Assembly (NCBI GenBank): GCA_934277865.1
Contig: CAKQVW010000004.1
Coordinates: forward strand, 1-28,782
Length of the DNA: 28,782 nt
Reading direction: 5' to 3'
Origin: an uncultured Pseudobdellovibrionaceae bacterium
GTDB taxonomy: Bacteria; Bdellovibrionota; Bdellovibrionia; Bdellovibrionales; JAMPXM01
The position numbers were made by a program, and so were the translations under genes. Below, piece after piece: positions 7,971 to 16,047 of the stretch. Each line of letters starts with the position of its first letter. The stretch's first letter is position 1. The notes beneath the pieces were generated by a model, which worked only from the letters and a program-made list of their open reading frames with translations, did no database searches and had not been told where the DNA came from.

Positions 7971-8540
7971 TTACATCGGAATGACTTCAAGCTCCGGATC
8001 GAACTGCTCGCGCAAGATTCCTTGAATCGCATCAAGCGTCGCACCGACCGAGCTTGGACAAGTTCCACACGCTCCCTGATAGCGGACCTCAAGACGATGA
8101 TTCTCGTACTTTACAACTTCGATGTCTCCACCATCTCCCTGAAGATGCATGCGCACCGTTTCGTCCAATATGGTTTCAATTCGCTGGATATCCGGTGGTA
8201 AATTCGAACGATCGATTTGCTTACGTTCTTCCTCCATCAGGAAGTGAGGGTCATGGGTGGGCATGCGCGTCTGCAAAATGGCCTTCACCTCTAACTGGAG
8301 CGTGTCGACATCTGTGTCTTCGGCGTAGGTCACCGTAATGACGTTCTCAAAGAAATGGAGCTGTCTGACTCCATCAACCATGAAGAGATCTTCCGCCACA
8401 CGAATACCCACCGCCTCTGATGGACGAGAAAAGGTCGCCTTACCCTGCATTTTCACAGGTACGTTCAAAACGAACTTCAATGCATTCGGGTTGGGGGTGG
8501 GCTGAACACGGATGAGAATAATGTCTGTCGAGCTATTCAA
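7971..8540 (-). CDS. nfu: Iron-sulfur cluster carrier, Nfu type
   Basis: A 189-residue protein with an Nfu N-terminal domain (about 10-95; QPTPNPNALKF and FFENVITVTY) and a C-terminal NifU-like domain (about 118-189) with the cluster-binding CxxC, C158 and C161, in GACGTCPSS. This Nfu_N plus NifU_C order is that of mitochondrial NFU1; E. coli NfuA has a degenerate A-type N-domain instead. The family takes a 4Fe-4S cluster from the SUF scaffold and hands it to client enzymes. It is last in the rrf2-sufBCDS unit. The start is TTG at 8540, overlapping the sufS stop as TTGA, and is backed by AAGGAGAT about six bases upstream; no suitable ATG precedes the conserved region. Confidence 0.92.
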   Translation of the reverse strand: MNSSTDIILIRVQPTPNPNALKFVLNVPVKMQGKATFSRPSEAVGIRVAEDLFMVDGVRQLHFFENVITVTYAEDTDVDTLQLEVKAILQTRMPTHDPHFLMEEERKQIDRSNLPPDIQRIETILDETVRMHLQGDGGDIEVVKYENHRLEVRYQGACGTCPSSVGATLDAIQGILREQFDPELEVIPM

Positions 8541-9769
8541 GTTAACATCTCCTTGGCTTTACGAAGGCCAGCCAAAAGGCTTTCGACTTCCGCAGCCGTA
8601 TTATAAATCGAAAATGAAGCACGAACGATGGACTTGGTTCCCAATCGGCTCATCAATGGTTGACAGCACATGTGTCCTGCCCGAACCGCAATTCCTTGCT
8701 GATCCAAAACCGTCGCCACGTCACTTGCGTGAACGCCATCAACATTAAATGCGACGATCGCCGTGCGATGTTCTGGAGCACCGTACACCGTAAAACCCTC
8801 TAGAGAGACCAAGGCCTGACGGGCTTTTTCCGCCAAAGACTTTGCATGCTGAATCGCAAGCCCCGAGTTCTGCGCCCGGAACCACAAGATCGCTTCACCA
8901 AGTCCCAGCGCACCACCGACATTGGGTGTGCCCGCCTCAAATTTTTGTGGAACGTCCGCCCAGGTAGTTTTCTCAAACGTCACCTGGTGAATCATGCTGC
9001 CGCCGCCCTGATAAGGCGGAAGCTCTTCAAGCAACATCTTCTTTGCCCACATTACACCAATTCCAAACGGCGCAAAAACCTTGTGCCCAGAAAACGCGAC
9101 AAAGTCCGCATCCCATGATTGCACGTCAACTTGCTCGGCCGTCACAGACTGCGCGGCATCCACAACCAAGAGACTACCAGCAGCGTGTACATCAGCCGCA
9201 ATCTCTCTCACTGGCACAATCGTTCCAAGAACATTTGAACACGCTGTCAGCGCCACAACCGCTGTTGGCTTTTTCAGGAGCTCACGCAAGTGGCCGCGAT
9301 CTATCTCGCCGCGATCGTCGATACGGACCACAGCAAGCTCCGCACCCGAACGCGCCGCCGCCAATTGCCAAGGCACGATGTTCGAATGGTGCTCCATCTC
9401 GGAGACCACGATTTGTTTTCCCGCTAGGCGACCAGAATCCGCCAAGCATGATGCCACCAAGTTCAATGACTCTGTCGTACCGCGCGTGAAGACCACTTCC
9501 TCTTTCGTGGAGGCACCAACAAAGTCTGCGACAATTTGCCGGGCCGACTCATAGGCGTACGTCCCCGTCTCCGCCAGCAGGTGCGCCCCGCGATGGACAT
9601 TGGAGTTCTCGGTTGTGTAGTACCGACTAACTCGGTCGATGACCGATTGTGGCTTCAGTGTCGTGGCTCCGTTGTCGAGATAAACGAGATTCTTGCCTCG
9701 AACCTGAACTTTCAATTGAGGAATCGCGGCTCGTACAGAATCTACGGAAAATCCCGACAACGCGGTCAC
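8537..9769 (-). CDS. sufS: Cysteine desulfurase SufS (PLP-dependent)
   Basis: The 410-residue protein is a group II cysteine desulfurase that converts cysteine to alanine and carries persulfide sulfur for Fe-S assembly. Visible marks are the opening YLDNGATTLKP, EMEHHSN near 125-130, the PLP lysine K230 in FSGHKVF, and the catalytic cysteine C368 in RAGHMCCQPLM. A second Cys directly follows C368, where many relatives have Ala. The start is GTG at 9769 overlapping the sufD stop (GTGA), with GGGAGG four bases upstream. SufS enzymes normally need a sulfur acceptor, SufE or SufU; neither gene is in this operon. It lies between sufD and nfu. Confidence 0.95.
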   Translation of the reverse strand: MTALSGFSVDSVRAAIPQLKVQVRGKNLVYLDNGATTLKPQSVIDRVSRYYTTENSNVHRGAHLLAETGTYAYESARQIVADFVGASTKEEVVFTRGTTESLNLVASCLADSGRLAGKQIVVSEMEHHSNIVPWQLAAARSGAELAVVRIDDRGEIDRGHLRELLKKPTAVVALTACSNVLGTIVPVREIAADVHAAGSLLVVDAAQSVTAEQVDVQSWDADFVAFSGHKVFAPFGIGVMWAKKMLLEELPPYQGGGSMIHQVTFEKTTWADVPQKFEAGTPNVGGALGLGEAILWFRAQNSGLAIQHAKSLAEKARQALVSLEGFTVYGAPEHRTAIVAFNVDGVHASDVATVLDQQGIAVRAGHMCCQPLMSRLGTKSIVRASFSIYNTAAEVESLLAGLRKAKEMLT

Positions 9770-11061
9770 GTGTCCTCCCAGCGGAGTCCCACCAGAGCCT
9801 CGTCGACTGCTTGACGACCAAGCTTTCGCAAAGCCTCCGATTCGAAGCGATCAACAACTTCAAATGCGAAGCCACGAGCCAAGACTTCCGCGGCCTGCGA
9901 CTGCGTGATCCCACGCGAACGCAGGTAAAACAGATGTTCCTTGTCGAGACGACCTACGGCAGCTCCGTGCGCCGCTTTGACATCGTCGTTTTCGATCTCG
10001 AGTTGTGGCTTCGTGTCGATTTCCACTTTCTTGGAAAGCAGAAGGTTTTTATTCATTTGGGACGAGTTAGCGCCGCTCGCACCTTTGGCGATCACGACTC
10101 GGCCGTTGAAAACACCGCGGGCCTCATCGGCCAGCACCCCTTTATAAAGCTGCTGGCTCTGTGTATCTCCCACCAGGTGAAACAAATTGGTGTGATGGTC
10201 CAAGACCTCTTTGCCTTGGCCAACAAAAACACCGTCGGTCACGGCCGAGGCATTTTTCTCAAGTAGCTCGACATAAAAATCTTCACGAGCCAGCGCCGCG
10301 CCGGAGGAGACCTGAACCGCATGATAGCTGGCCTTTGCTTTCAGACGTGCAAGTGCCGAGGCGATCACCACGCCATCTTCGCCGCGCTGGATTCGCAAGT
10401 GCGACATCTTCGCAGACTGTTCAAGATGTAAAACCGTCTGCACAGACTGCGCATCGACACCACGTCCATACGATTCCGCCAACACCACATCAGCACCTTC
10501 GCCAACGTCGACGTACGCCATTCCAAAGGACCACTGATCCTTCGGTAGCGACTTCCAGTGAATCTCAACTGGCTCGGCAGCAGAATAACCCTTCGGGATT
10601 TTGACAATGAATGGATCATCAACAAAGGCGCGGCAGAGTTCCGCACCAAATCCTAGGTCACGGCGAGTAAACGTCTCGCGCAGTCGGCTCTCCAAGGCAC
10701 GAAGCTCGTCTTTCGAACCCCATGCCGATGTTTCATCCGCCGCCAAAGATTTTGTCAGCTGTGAAAGCGTGAACACCTGAAGTCCTCGTGGACCACGAAC
10801 GTCGACCGGGCTCATCGCAAGGCGACGAGCCTTCGCATGCAGAGGCATTAAGCTTGTGTACTTCCAGTCCTCACGTTTCGTTGTGGGGAATCCGGATTGG
10901 GCAATACGCTCGCGAGCTTCCAGGGCACCTTGAGTCCACCAGTCGGGAGTACCAGGCACGCGGGCTGACAATTGTTTGAATTCAAGAAACGCCAACCACT
11001 GCGGAGACTCCGCATGCGGAAGCATCTTTTGACCAGCTGTATTAGCCAAGGAGCCAGTCAT
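9766..11061 (-). CDS. sufD: Fe-S cluster assembly protein SufD
   Basis: A 431-residue subunit of the SufBCD scaffold, with the N-terminal helical region (TTKREDWKYTSL at about 60-71), the right-handed beta-helix core and the family C-terminus with AAHGAAVGRLDKEHLFYLRSRG-type residues, including the conserved His. SufD pairs with SufB, and SufC drives the complex. I start at ATG 11061 (MTGSLANTAGQKM) because GAGGA lies about ten bases upstream and SufD alignments begin there. The frame is open to 11139, but that adds 26 Arg/Ser-rich residues inside sufC. The 5' end overlaps sufC by 20 bases and the 3' end overlaps sufS by four, implying coupled translation. Confidence 0.94.
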   Translation of the reverse strand: MTGSLANTAGQKMLPHAESPQWLAFLEFKQLSARVPGTPDWWTQGALEARERIAQSGFPTTKREDWKYTSLMPLHAKARRLAMSPVDVRGPRGLQVFTLSQLTKSLAADETSAWGSKDELRALESRLRETFTRRDLGFGAELCRAFVDDPFIVKIPKGYSAAEPVEIHWKSLPKDQWSFGMAYVDVGEGADVVLAESYGRGVDAQSVQTVLHLEQSAKMSHLRIQRGEDGVVIASALARLKAKASYHAVQVSSGAALAREDFYVELLEKNASAVTDGVFVGQGKEVLDHHTNLFHLVGDTQSQQLYKGVLADEARGVFNGRVVIAKGASGANSSQMNKNLLLSKKVEIDTKPQLEIENDDVKAAHGAAVGRLDKEHLFYLRSRGITQSQAAEVLARGFAFEVVDRFESEALRKLGRQAVDEALVGLRWEDT

Positions 11062-11815
11062 AACCCTTTTCCTCAAGTTTCTTCGCCAGAGATTTGTCTC
11101 CGGACTCGATGATCTTTCCGTCCGCCAAGACATGCACAAAGTCGGGAACGATGTAATCCAATAGACGTTGATAGTGCGTGACCAACACCACTGCGTTGTC
11201 GGAGTTGCGCAAGCGATTTACGCCATTTGCGACAATGCGAAGCGCGTCGATATCTAAGCCGGAATCGGTTTCATCAAGGAACGAAAGACGCGGCGACAAA
11301 ACCGCCATCTGAAGAATCTCATTGCGCTTCTTCTCGCCTCCCGAAAATCCAACATTGACCCCACGCTCGAGAAACTTGGGGTTCATCTCGACGATTTCCA
11401 TCTTGGTCTTCAAGAATTTCGCAAATGCCTCTTCCGACATCTCTTCGATACCTTGGTGTTTGCAAATTGCATTGAACGAGGTACGCAGAAAAACTTCGTT
11501 CGACACTCCCGGAACCTCAATCGGGTACTGGAACGCCAGAAAAACACCCTCTTTGGCGCGAACATCCGGGTCCATCTCGAGCAGATTCTTCATCTGAAAA
11601 TTGATTTCATAGCGCACTTCGCCCGAGGTGACTTTGTAATCTGGGTGCCCGGCAATGACCTTGGAGAGCGTCGACTTGCCAGAGCCGTTGGGCCCCATGA
11701 TGGCGTGAACTTCGCCTGGGTTGACCGTGAGGTTTAAGCCTTTCAGTACGGGCTTTTCACTTCCGTCTGCCGTTTCAACCACCGCGTGTAGATCTTTAAC
11801 TTCAAGTAGTGCCAT
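11042..11815 (-). CDS. sufC: Fe-S assembly ATPase SufC
   Basis: A 257-residue ABC-type ATPase without membrane domains, of usual SufC length. Walker A GPNGSGKST (41-49), signature FSGGEKKR (157-164), Walker B LSFLDETDSGLD (178-189) with the SufC-typical DETDSGLD, and the switch motif VLVTHYQRLL. It binds SufB and SufD, and its ATP cycle opens the SufB-SufD interface for cluster assembly. It starts 18 bases after the sufB stop and overlaps sufD by 20. The ribosome site is weak for this neighbourhood (GGTGG about nine bases upstream), so translation may depend partly on coupling from sufB. Confidence 0.96.
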   Translation of the reverse strand: MALLEVKDLHAVVETADGSEKPVLKGLNLTVNPGEVHAIMGPNGSGKSTLSKVIAGHPDYKVTSGEVRYEINFQMKNLLEMDPDVRAKEGVFLAFQYPIEVPGVSNEVFLRTSFNAICKHQGIEEMSEEAFAKFLKTKMEIVEMNPKFLERGVNVGFSGGEKKRNEILQMAVLSPRLSFLDETDSGLDIDALRIVANGVNRLRNSDNAVVLVTHYQRLLDYIVPDFVHVLADGKIIESGDKSLAKKLEEKGYDWLLG

Positions 11816-11833
11816 TGCGTTTAACCACCAAAC

Positions 11834-13264
11834 CTATCCGACCGAATTTTCCAGCTTCATTTCAATCAGCTTCACGGCTTCCACCGAAAATTCCAGCGGC
11901 AGCTGTTTGAAGACGTCTTTGCAGAATCCATTTACCAACATCGAAATCGCCGCCTCTTTGTCGAGACCACGCGACTGCAGATAAAACAGCTGATCTTCGC
12001 TGATTCGAGACGTTGTCGCCTCATGCTCAAGCGTCGCCGTTTTATTTTTCACTTCCAAGTAGGGGTACGTGTTGGCTGCTGCATTTGGGCCCACCAGCAT
12101 GGAATCACACTGCGAGTAGTTCCGCGCATTTTCTGCCGACGGCATGATCTTCACTTGGCCGCGATAGCTATTGCGCGAATTCCCCGTCGAAATTCCCTTG
12201 GAAAGAATCGTACTCTTCGTGTTTTTTCCGATGTGAATCATCTTCGTGCCGGTGTCGGCCTGCATGAAGTCGTGCGTGAGAGCGACCGAATAAAATGCAC
12301 CTTGCGAGCCATCACCAAGCAAGATGCAGCTAGGGTACTTCCAAGTAATCGCAGAGCCCGACTCGATTTGCGTCCATGAGATCTTCGAGTTTTTGCCCTG
12401 ACATTTTCCACGCTTGGTGACGAAGTTGTAGATACCACCGCGACCTTCTTTGTCGCCCGTGTACCAGTTCTGAACAGTCGAGTATTTGATTTCGGCATTG
12501 TCCAATGCGATCAATTCCACGACAGCCGCATGAAGCTGATTCTCGTCACGCTGAGGTGCCGTACATCCTTCGAGGTAGTTCACAAACGAGCCTTCATCCG
12601 CAACAATCAACGTGCGTTCAAACTGTCCCGTCTCCGAAGCATTGATACGGAAGTACGTCGAAAGATCCAAGGGACAGCGTACACCCTTTGGAATGTAGAC
12701 AAAGGACCCATCCGTGAACACCGCCGCATTTAGCGCGGAGAAAAAGTTGTCACTCGTTGGAACAACCGAGCCCAAATACTTTTTCACGATTTCCGGATGC
12801 GTGTGAACCGCCTCGGAAATTGAGCAGAATACGACACCGTGCCGTTTGAGTTCTTCCTTGTGAGTCGTCCCGATTGAGACCGAATCAAAAACCGCGTCGA
12901 CAGCAACGCCCGAGATTCGCTTTTGTTCGGTCAGCGGGATGCCGAGACGTTCGAAGGTCTTCAAAAGTTCGGGATCCACTTCATCAAGTGACTGCTTCTC
13001 GACGGCTTTTTTTGGAGCCGAATAGTACACGATGTCTTGATAGTCGATTTTCGGGTATCTCAAATCCGCCCAAATCGGCTCTTCCATCGTCTTCCAAAGT
13101 TCGAACGCCTTGAGACGATACTGCAGCATCCATTCGGGCTCGTTTTTCTTCGCAGAAATCGTGCGAATCGTTTCTTCCGTCAGGCCCTTTTTGACCGTCT
13201 CGGTTTCGATTTCGGTGACGAAGCCATACTTGTATTCTTCGGAGGTAGGAAGCTTTTGGCTCAT
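11834..13264 (-). CDS. sufB: Fe-S cluster scaffold protein SufB
   Basis: A 476-residue SufB of usual length with strongly conserved segments: FVYIPKGVRCPLDLSTYFRI, DEGSFVNYLEGCTAP, the core WKYPSCILLGDGS, and the late NYSQCDSMLVG holding the cysteine that corresponds to the essential C405 of E. coli SufB. The C-terminal EHEATTSRI and LFYLQSRGLD are typical. It is the main scaffold on which the nascent Fe-S cluster forms in SufBCD. The ATG overlaps the stop of the upstream rrf2 gene by four bases (ATGA), so it is translationally coupled to its probable regulator. The protein is clearly intact. Confidence 0.97.
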   Translation of the reverse strand: MSQKLPTSEEYKYGFVTEIETETVKKGLTEETIRTISAKKNEPEWMLQYRLKAFELWKTMEEPIWADLRYPKIDYQDIVYYSAPKKAVEKQSLDEVDPELLKTFERLGIPLTEQKRISGVAVDAVFDSVSIGTTHKEELKRHGVVFCSISEAVHTHPEIVKKYLGSVVPTSDNFFSALNAAVFTDGSFVYIPKGVRCPLDLSTYFRINASETGQFERTLIVADEGSFVNYLEGCTAPQRDENQLHAAVVELIALDNAEIKYSTVQNWYTGDKEGRGGIYNFVTKRGKCQGKNSKISWTQIESGSAITWKYPSCILLGDGSQGAFYSVALTHDFMQADTGTKMIHIGKNTKSTILSKGISTGNSRNSYRGQVKIMPSAENARNYSQCDSMLVGPNAAANTYPYLEVKNKTATLEHEATTSRISEDQLFYLQSRGLDKEAAISMLVNGFCKDVFKQLPLEFSVEAVKLIEMKLENSVG

Positions 13265-13740
13265 GATGGTGAAGACTCCAATTTCATCGCCGCTCGAGCA
13301 GCGCCAGTGGGCGAAACACGTGTGGCACGACCGCTTTCAATCAGATCGGCAACAGTCAAACTGCGGTAAAAGTCCATCAGCTTGCGATTGAGCAATTGAA
13401 TCGGCGAAACGATGTTGCAGGTCTGCCGCAAATCGCAGGAGCTTTCGTCGGTCTCATGCAAGCACTTGGCGACACCCATTGGTCCAAGTGTCATCTCGAG
13501 CAGCTCATAAAAAGTCACGCGGCTGAGATCTTTGGCGATCATGTAGCCACCATGGGCGCCTTGCTCGGAAAGCAAAACACCGTGATTCGCCAAAGCTTGC
13601 AGCACCCGCGCGGTGACATCCGTCGGACAACCATAAAGACCCGCGATTTCTTTAACCGTGGTTCTCTCGCCCGGTGCTTTGGCACGCATATGCTTAAGGG
13701 CGATCAATGCGTACTCGACTTTTCGGTGAATTCGGTTCAT
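13261..13740 (-). CDS. Rrf2-family (IscR/SufR-like) transcription regulator, probable Fe-S sensor of the suf operon
   Basis: The 159-residue protein has the Rrf2 winged helix: start MNRIHRKVEYALIAL aligning with IscR, recognition region TTVKEIAGLYGCPTDVTARVLQAL, and wing SEQGAHGGYMIA. The cluster-binding loop has three cysteines, C93, C102 and C108 (C-x8-C-x5-C), close to the IscR pattern but with a longer first gap. IscR-type proteins bind 2Fe-2S and repress their own operon when clusters are plentiful; autoregulation here is inferred from its place at the head of the suf operon. ATG 13740 is chosen from alignment, although it has no good ribosome site. A TTG at 13794 would add 18 residues but also lacks one and would run through a palindrome. 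Confidence 0.88.
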   Translation of the reverse strand: MNRIHRKVEYALIALKHMRAKAPGERTTVKEIAGLYGCPTDVTARVLQALANHGVLLSEQGAHGGYMIAKDLSRVTFYELLEMTLGPMGVAKCLHETDESSCDLRQTCNIVSPIQLLNRKLMDFYRSLTVADLIESGRATRVSPTGAARAAMKLESSPS

Positions 13741-13771
13741 AAAGCGGATGAAAACTAATCGATAAACTGTC

Positions 13772-13808
13772 TGATGGCCATCAAATTCGGTCAAAAAAGG
13801 TCCGAATT
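13772..13808. promoter_or_regulatory. Two inverted repeats upstream of the rrf2-suf operon, candidate operator
   Basis: TGATGGCCATCA (13772-13783) is a perfect 12-base palindrome. Next to it AATTCGG (13784-13790) is inverted as CCGAATT (13802-13808) across 11 A-rich bases. Both lie 32-68 bases upstream of the rrf2 start, where a promoter is expected; on the minus strand TTGACC at 13794-13789 resembles a -35 box, though no good -10 follows at the right distance. The site may be bound by the encoded regulator. It does not visibly match the IscR type 1 consensus as I remember it, so the assignment rests on position and symmetry. Confidence 0.4.
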
Positions 13809-13835
13809 AGGGAAAACTAAAGACAGCCGGTAGTT

Positions 13836-13841
13836 TACAAT
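13836..13841 (+). promoter_or_regulatory. Possible -10 element upstream of the GDPD-like gene
   Basis: TACAAT matches five of six bases of the sigma-70-type -10 consensus and would place transcription start about 24 bases before ATG 13872. No matching -35 box is seen 16-18 bases upstream, so this is weak. Confidence 0.22.
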
Positions 13842-13871
13842 TTAGTCACAATATTCGAGACGTTAAAGCAT

Positions 13872-14828
13872 ATGAGCCGATCTCTTAGTTCTGTCGTAAT
13901 TGTCGTCCTCAGTATCATTGCCGCCCTCGGGGGTGGTTGGATGTACATGCACTCCAAGGCTCGCTCGAAACCCATCAAAACACCGTTTGAACATCCTTAC
14001 TTGAAACTTGCCCATCAAGACGACCGGCCACTTTTGCTCTTTCGCGCCTCAAGCCCCGGCGACTTTCAGACCCCGGCGGCAGATTCAAAAGATTCAAAAG
14101 TCGATCGCGAGGAATTGGCGTTCAACCTTGGGTTCTGGCTGGACGTGCGCCTAACGGGAGACGGCTCGTTGTTCATCAGTCACGATGAACGCTTGAAAGC
14201 TGGGCCCGCCAAAGGCAAGCCGATTGAACTCGCGACCAAAGCAGAATGTGCCGCAGCCGGCCTGCACGAGCTATTGGAGTTTGCGCCCGTTCTCAAAGAT
14301 CGCCCGACCGTCCTGAATCTGATATCGCGCAGGCCAGGCCTCGCTTTGCGGCTGCTCGAGGTCTGGGGCCCGCAAGACCAAAAAGACGACAAGCCGCTGC
14401 CGCTTCAGACGACTGTCGCCCAGTCGCAAAGCGACGGCACACTCAAAGAACTGCGCGAAGCGCAGCCGCGCGGCCTTTACGGGAGCAGCCAAGCCGTGCT
14501 TATTCAGCTGGAAATTTTGTCGAGCCTCGATTTACAGGGACTTGCCGAACTGAAGAGCGACATCCTGATTTCCGACATCGAAGAACGAGTCGCCGTCCGT
14601 GGAGACGATGTTACCGCCAGCGGGTATGTTCAACGGCCCCGCCTCCGAACAACCACCCTCAAAGAAGCCAAACGCCGAGGCTTACGTCGTTACGCAGGAC
14701 CGACATCGGAACTCGCAATTGCAAAGGCGATGTTGGCTGACGGATACGATGGCGTTTTGACGGATTCCGAAGAAATCGTTCAGCACTTCTTCCCAACGTT
14801 CCAATCTCGGAAAACTTCGACGCATTGA
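13872..14828 (+). CDS. Membrane-anchored GDPD-like protein with a degenerate active site
   Basis: The 318-residue protein has one N-terminal membrane segment (about 7-27) and a domain resembling glycerophosphodiester phosphodiesterases: GFWLDVRLTGDGSLFISHDERL (88-108, given in part) mirrors the family E-x-DV-x-T-DG...HD-x-L stretch, and the end GYDGVLTDSEEIV mirrors the last TIM-barrel strand. Key residues differ: the usual N-terminal HRG is replaced (LLLFRASSPG), and the metal-binding Glu before DV is not found, whereas D91 and H104-D105 remain. It may be a non-catalytic or altered relative. It diverges from the rrf2-suf operon, and tolQ begins 65 bases after its stop. The start has no clear ribosome site. 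Confidence 0.62.
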   Translation: MSRSLSSVVIVVLSIIAALGGGWMYMHSKARSKPIKTPFEHPYLKLAHQDDRPLLLFRASSPGDFQTPAADSKDSKVDREELAFNLGFWLDVRLTGDGSLFISHDERLKAGPAKGKPIELATKAECAAAGLHELLEFAPVLKDRPTVLNLISRRPGLALRLLEVWGPQDQKDDKPLPLQTTVAQSQSDGTLKELREAQPRGLYGSSQAVLIQLEILSSLDLQGLAELKSDILISDIEERVAVRGDDVTASGYVQRPRLRTTTLKEAKRRGLRRYAGPTSELAIAKAMLADGYDGVLTDSEEIVQHFFPTFQSRKTSTH

Positions 14829-14831
14829 AGT

Positions 14832-14860
14832 TTGATTCTCCTCGAAAAACGCGTTCGAAT
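14832..14860 (+). promoter_or_regulatory. Candidate sigma-70-type promoter for the tol operon
   Basis: TTGATT (14832-14837) and TCGAAT (14855-14860) each match four of six consensus bases and are exactly 17 bases apart. Transcription would start near 14867, leaving about 27 bases of leader with GAGGAG before the tolQ ATG. Confidence 0.35.
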
Positions 14861-14893
14861 CGATAGGAGACATCCGATCGACGAGGAGATGAA

Positions 14894-15628
14894 ATGGCCG
14901 CACCAAAAGTCGCTGTGAAAACTGGAATCCTTGAAGGCGTCATGAGCGCCGGCCCCGTGGTACAAGGACTTTTGTTATTGATGATCGGACTCAGCGTCGT
15001 GTCGTGGGCGATCATCATCAACAAACGAAAACAGCTCAAAGCCATTCAGGCGGCAAACGAAACCTTCGTCGATGCGTTTTGGAAAGCGGCCTCTTTAGAA
15101 GACATGGCGAAACAGGCCAAAAACTATCCGAACTCCAACATCGCCGTGGTGTTTGTGGCCGCCTTTCAGGAGTTGCAACGAATCGCCGAGAAGACGTTTG
15201 GCTCGCGAGGCACAAAGGACATCGCCGACGTCGGCGCAGATCAATCGACAAAGCTCACTGGCATTGACAACCTCGAGCGCACAATCCGCAAAGTTTCAGA
15301 TGCGGAAATCGCCAAGGCCGAATCCAACTTGAGCTTCTTGGCCACTGTTGGAAGCACTTCACCCTTTATCGGCCTTCTCGGAACAGTCGTCGGGATTATG
15401 ACCTCCTTCCATCAAATCGCAGCCAGCGGATCGGCAAGTCTCGCGGTCGTCGCGCCAGGTATCTCGGAGGCACTCTTTGCCACGGCCGTTGGTCTGTTCG
15501 CAGCCCTGCCAGCGGTTGCTGCATACAACTACTTTATCGGCCTGGTGAAACGCATCGAAATGGACGTGGCAAGTTTTGGATCGGATTTCTTGAACGTCGC
15601 GAAACGCAACTTCTTTAAGGAGTCGTAA
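14894..15628 (+). CDS. tolQ: TolQ (ExbB/TolQ/MotA-family proton channel subunit)
   Basis: A 244-residue inner-membrane protein with three membrane segments (about 23-43, 147-170, 190-212), a large cytoplasmic region between the first and second, and the family signature STSPFIGLLGTVVGIMTSF at 154-172. With TolR it forms the proton-driven motor that energises TolA and keeps the outer membrane attached to the constricting septum. The start is supported by GAGGAG about five bases before ATG 14894. tolR begins five bases after the stop. ExbB is the close alternative; tolR, tolA-like and tolB genes downstream make TolQ the better name. Confidence 0.92.
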   Translation: MAAPKVAVKTGILEGVMSAGPVVQGLLLLMIGLSVVSWAIIINKRKQLKAIQAANETFVDAFWKAASLEDMAKQAKNYPNSNIAVVFVAAFQELQRIAEKTFGSRGTKDIADVGADQSTKLTGIDNLERTIRKVSDAEIAKAESNLSFLATVGSTSPFIGLLGTVVGIMTSFHQIAASGSASLAVVAPGISEALFATAVGLFAALPAVAAYNYFIGLVKRIEMDVASFGSDFLNVAKRNFFKES

Positions 15629-15633
15629 TCACC

Positions 15634-16047
15634 ATGGGTATGTCATCTTCCGGTGGCGGAAAAAGCCGCATGGTCATGAGCGAGATCAACGTCACACCAC
15701 TTGTGGATGTCATGCTCGTCTTGCTTATCATCTTCATGGTCACAGCACCCATGATGCAGCAAGGACTTGAAATCGAACTTCCGGAAACAGCCGCCAGCGG
15801 TGTCTCCACCTCGGAAGAGCCCTTTGTCTTGGTCATCAACAAATCAAAACGCATCACGGTCGGCGGCCAAAACATCCCAATCGGCGATCTACAAAAGCGC
15901 CTTCAAGCCATTTTCGAGAAGCGGCCAAACAAACAGATCTACATTCAGGCCGACAAGGCCGTCGACTATGGGTTTGTCGCTGAAACAATGGCGGAAGTTC
16001 GCGCCGCTGGCATCACGAACATCGGACTGGTGACACTACCGAAATGA
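15634..16047 (+). CDS. tolR: TolR (ExbD/TolR family)
   Basis: The 137-residue protein has an N-terminal cytoplasmic tail, one membrane helix (about 22-40, VTPLVDVMLVLLIIFMV) carrying the proton-pathway aspartate D25, and a periplasmic domain (about 60-137) ending IGLVTLPK. Length and layout are typical of TolR/ExbD. AAGGAG lies about ten bases before ATG 15634, within the tolQ end; a second ATG six bases on (15640) would have poorer spacing. The stop overlaps the tolA-like start. It works with TolQ as stator and motor for the TolA-like protein. Confidence 0.93.
   Translation: MGMSSSGGGKSRMVMSEINVTPLVDVMLVLLIIFMVTAPMMQQGLEIELPETAASGVSTSEEPFVLVINKSKRITVGGQNIPIGDLQKRLQAIFEKRPNKQIYIQADKAVDYGFVAETMAEVRAAGITNIGLVTLPK

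Noticed and set aside
11062..11139. 26-residue upstream extension of SufD
   Set aside because: It lies inside sufC, is Arg/Ser-rich, and the ATG at 11061 has a good ribosome site and matches the usual SufD start.
14082..14099. Tandem GATTCAAAA repeat
   Set aside because: Only two 9-base copies, in frame and encoding DSKDSK; no sign of a larger repeat array.
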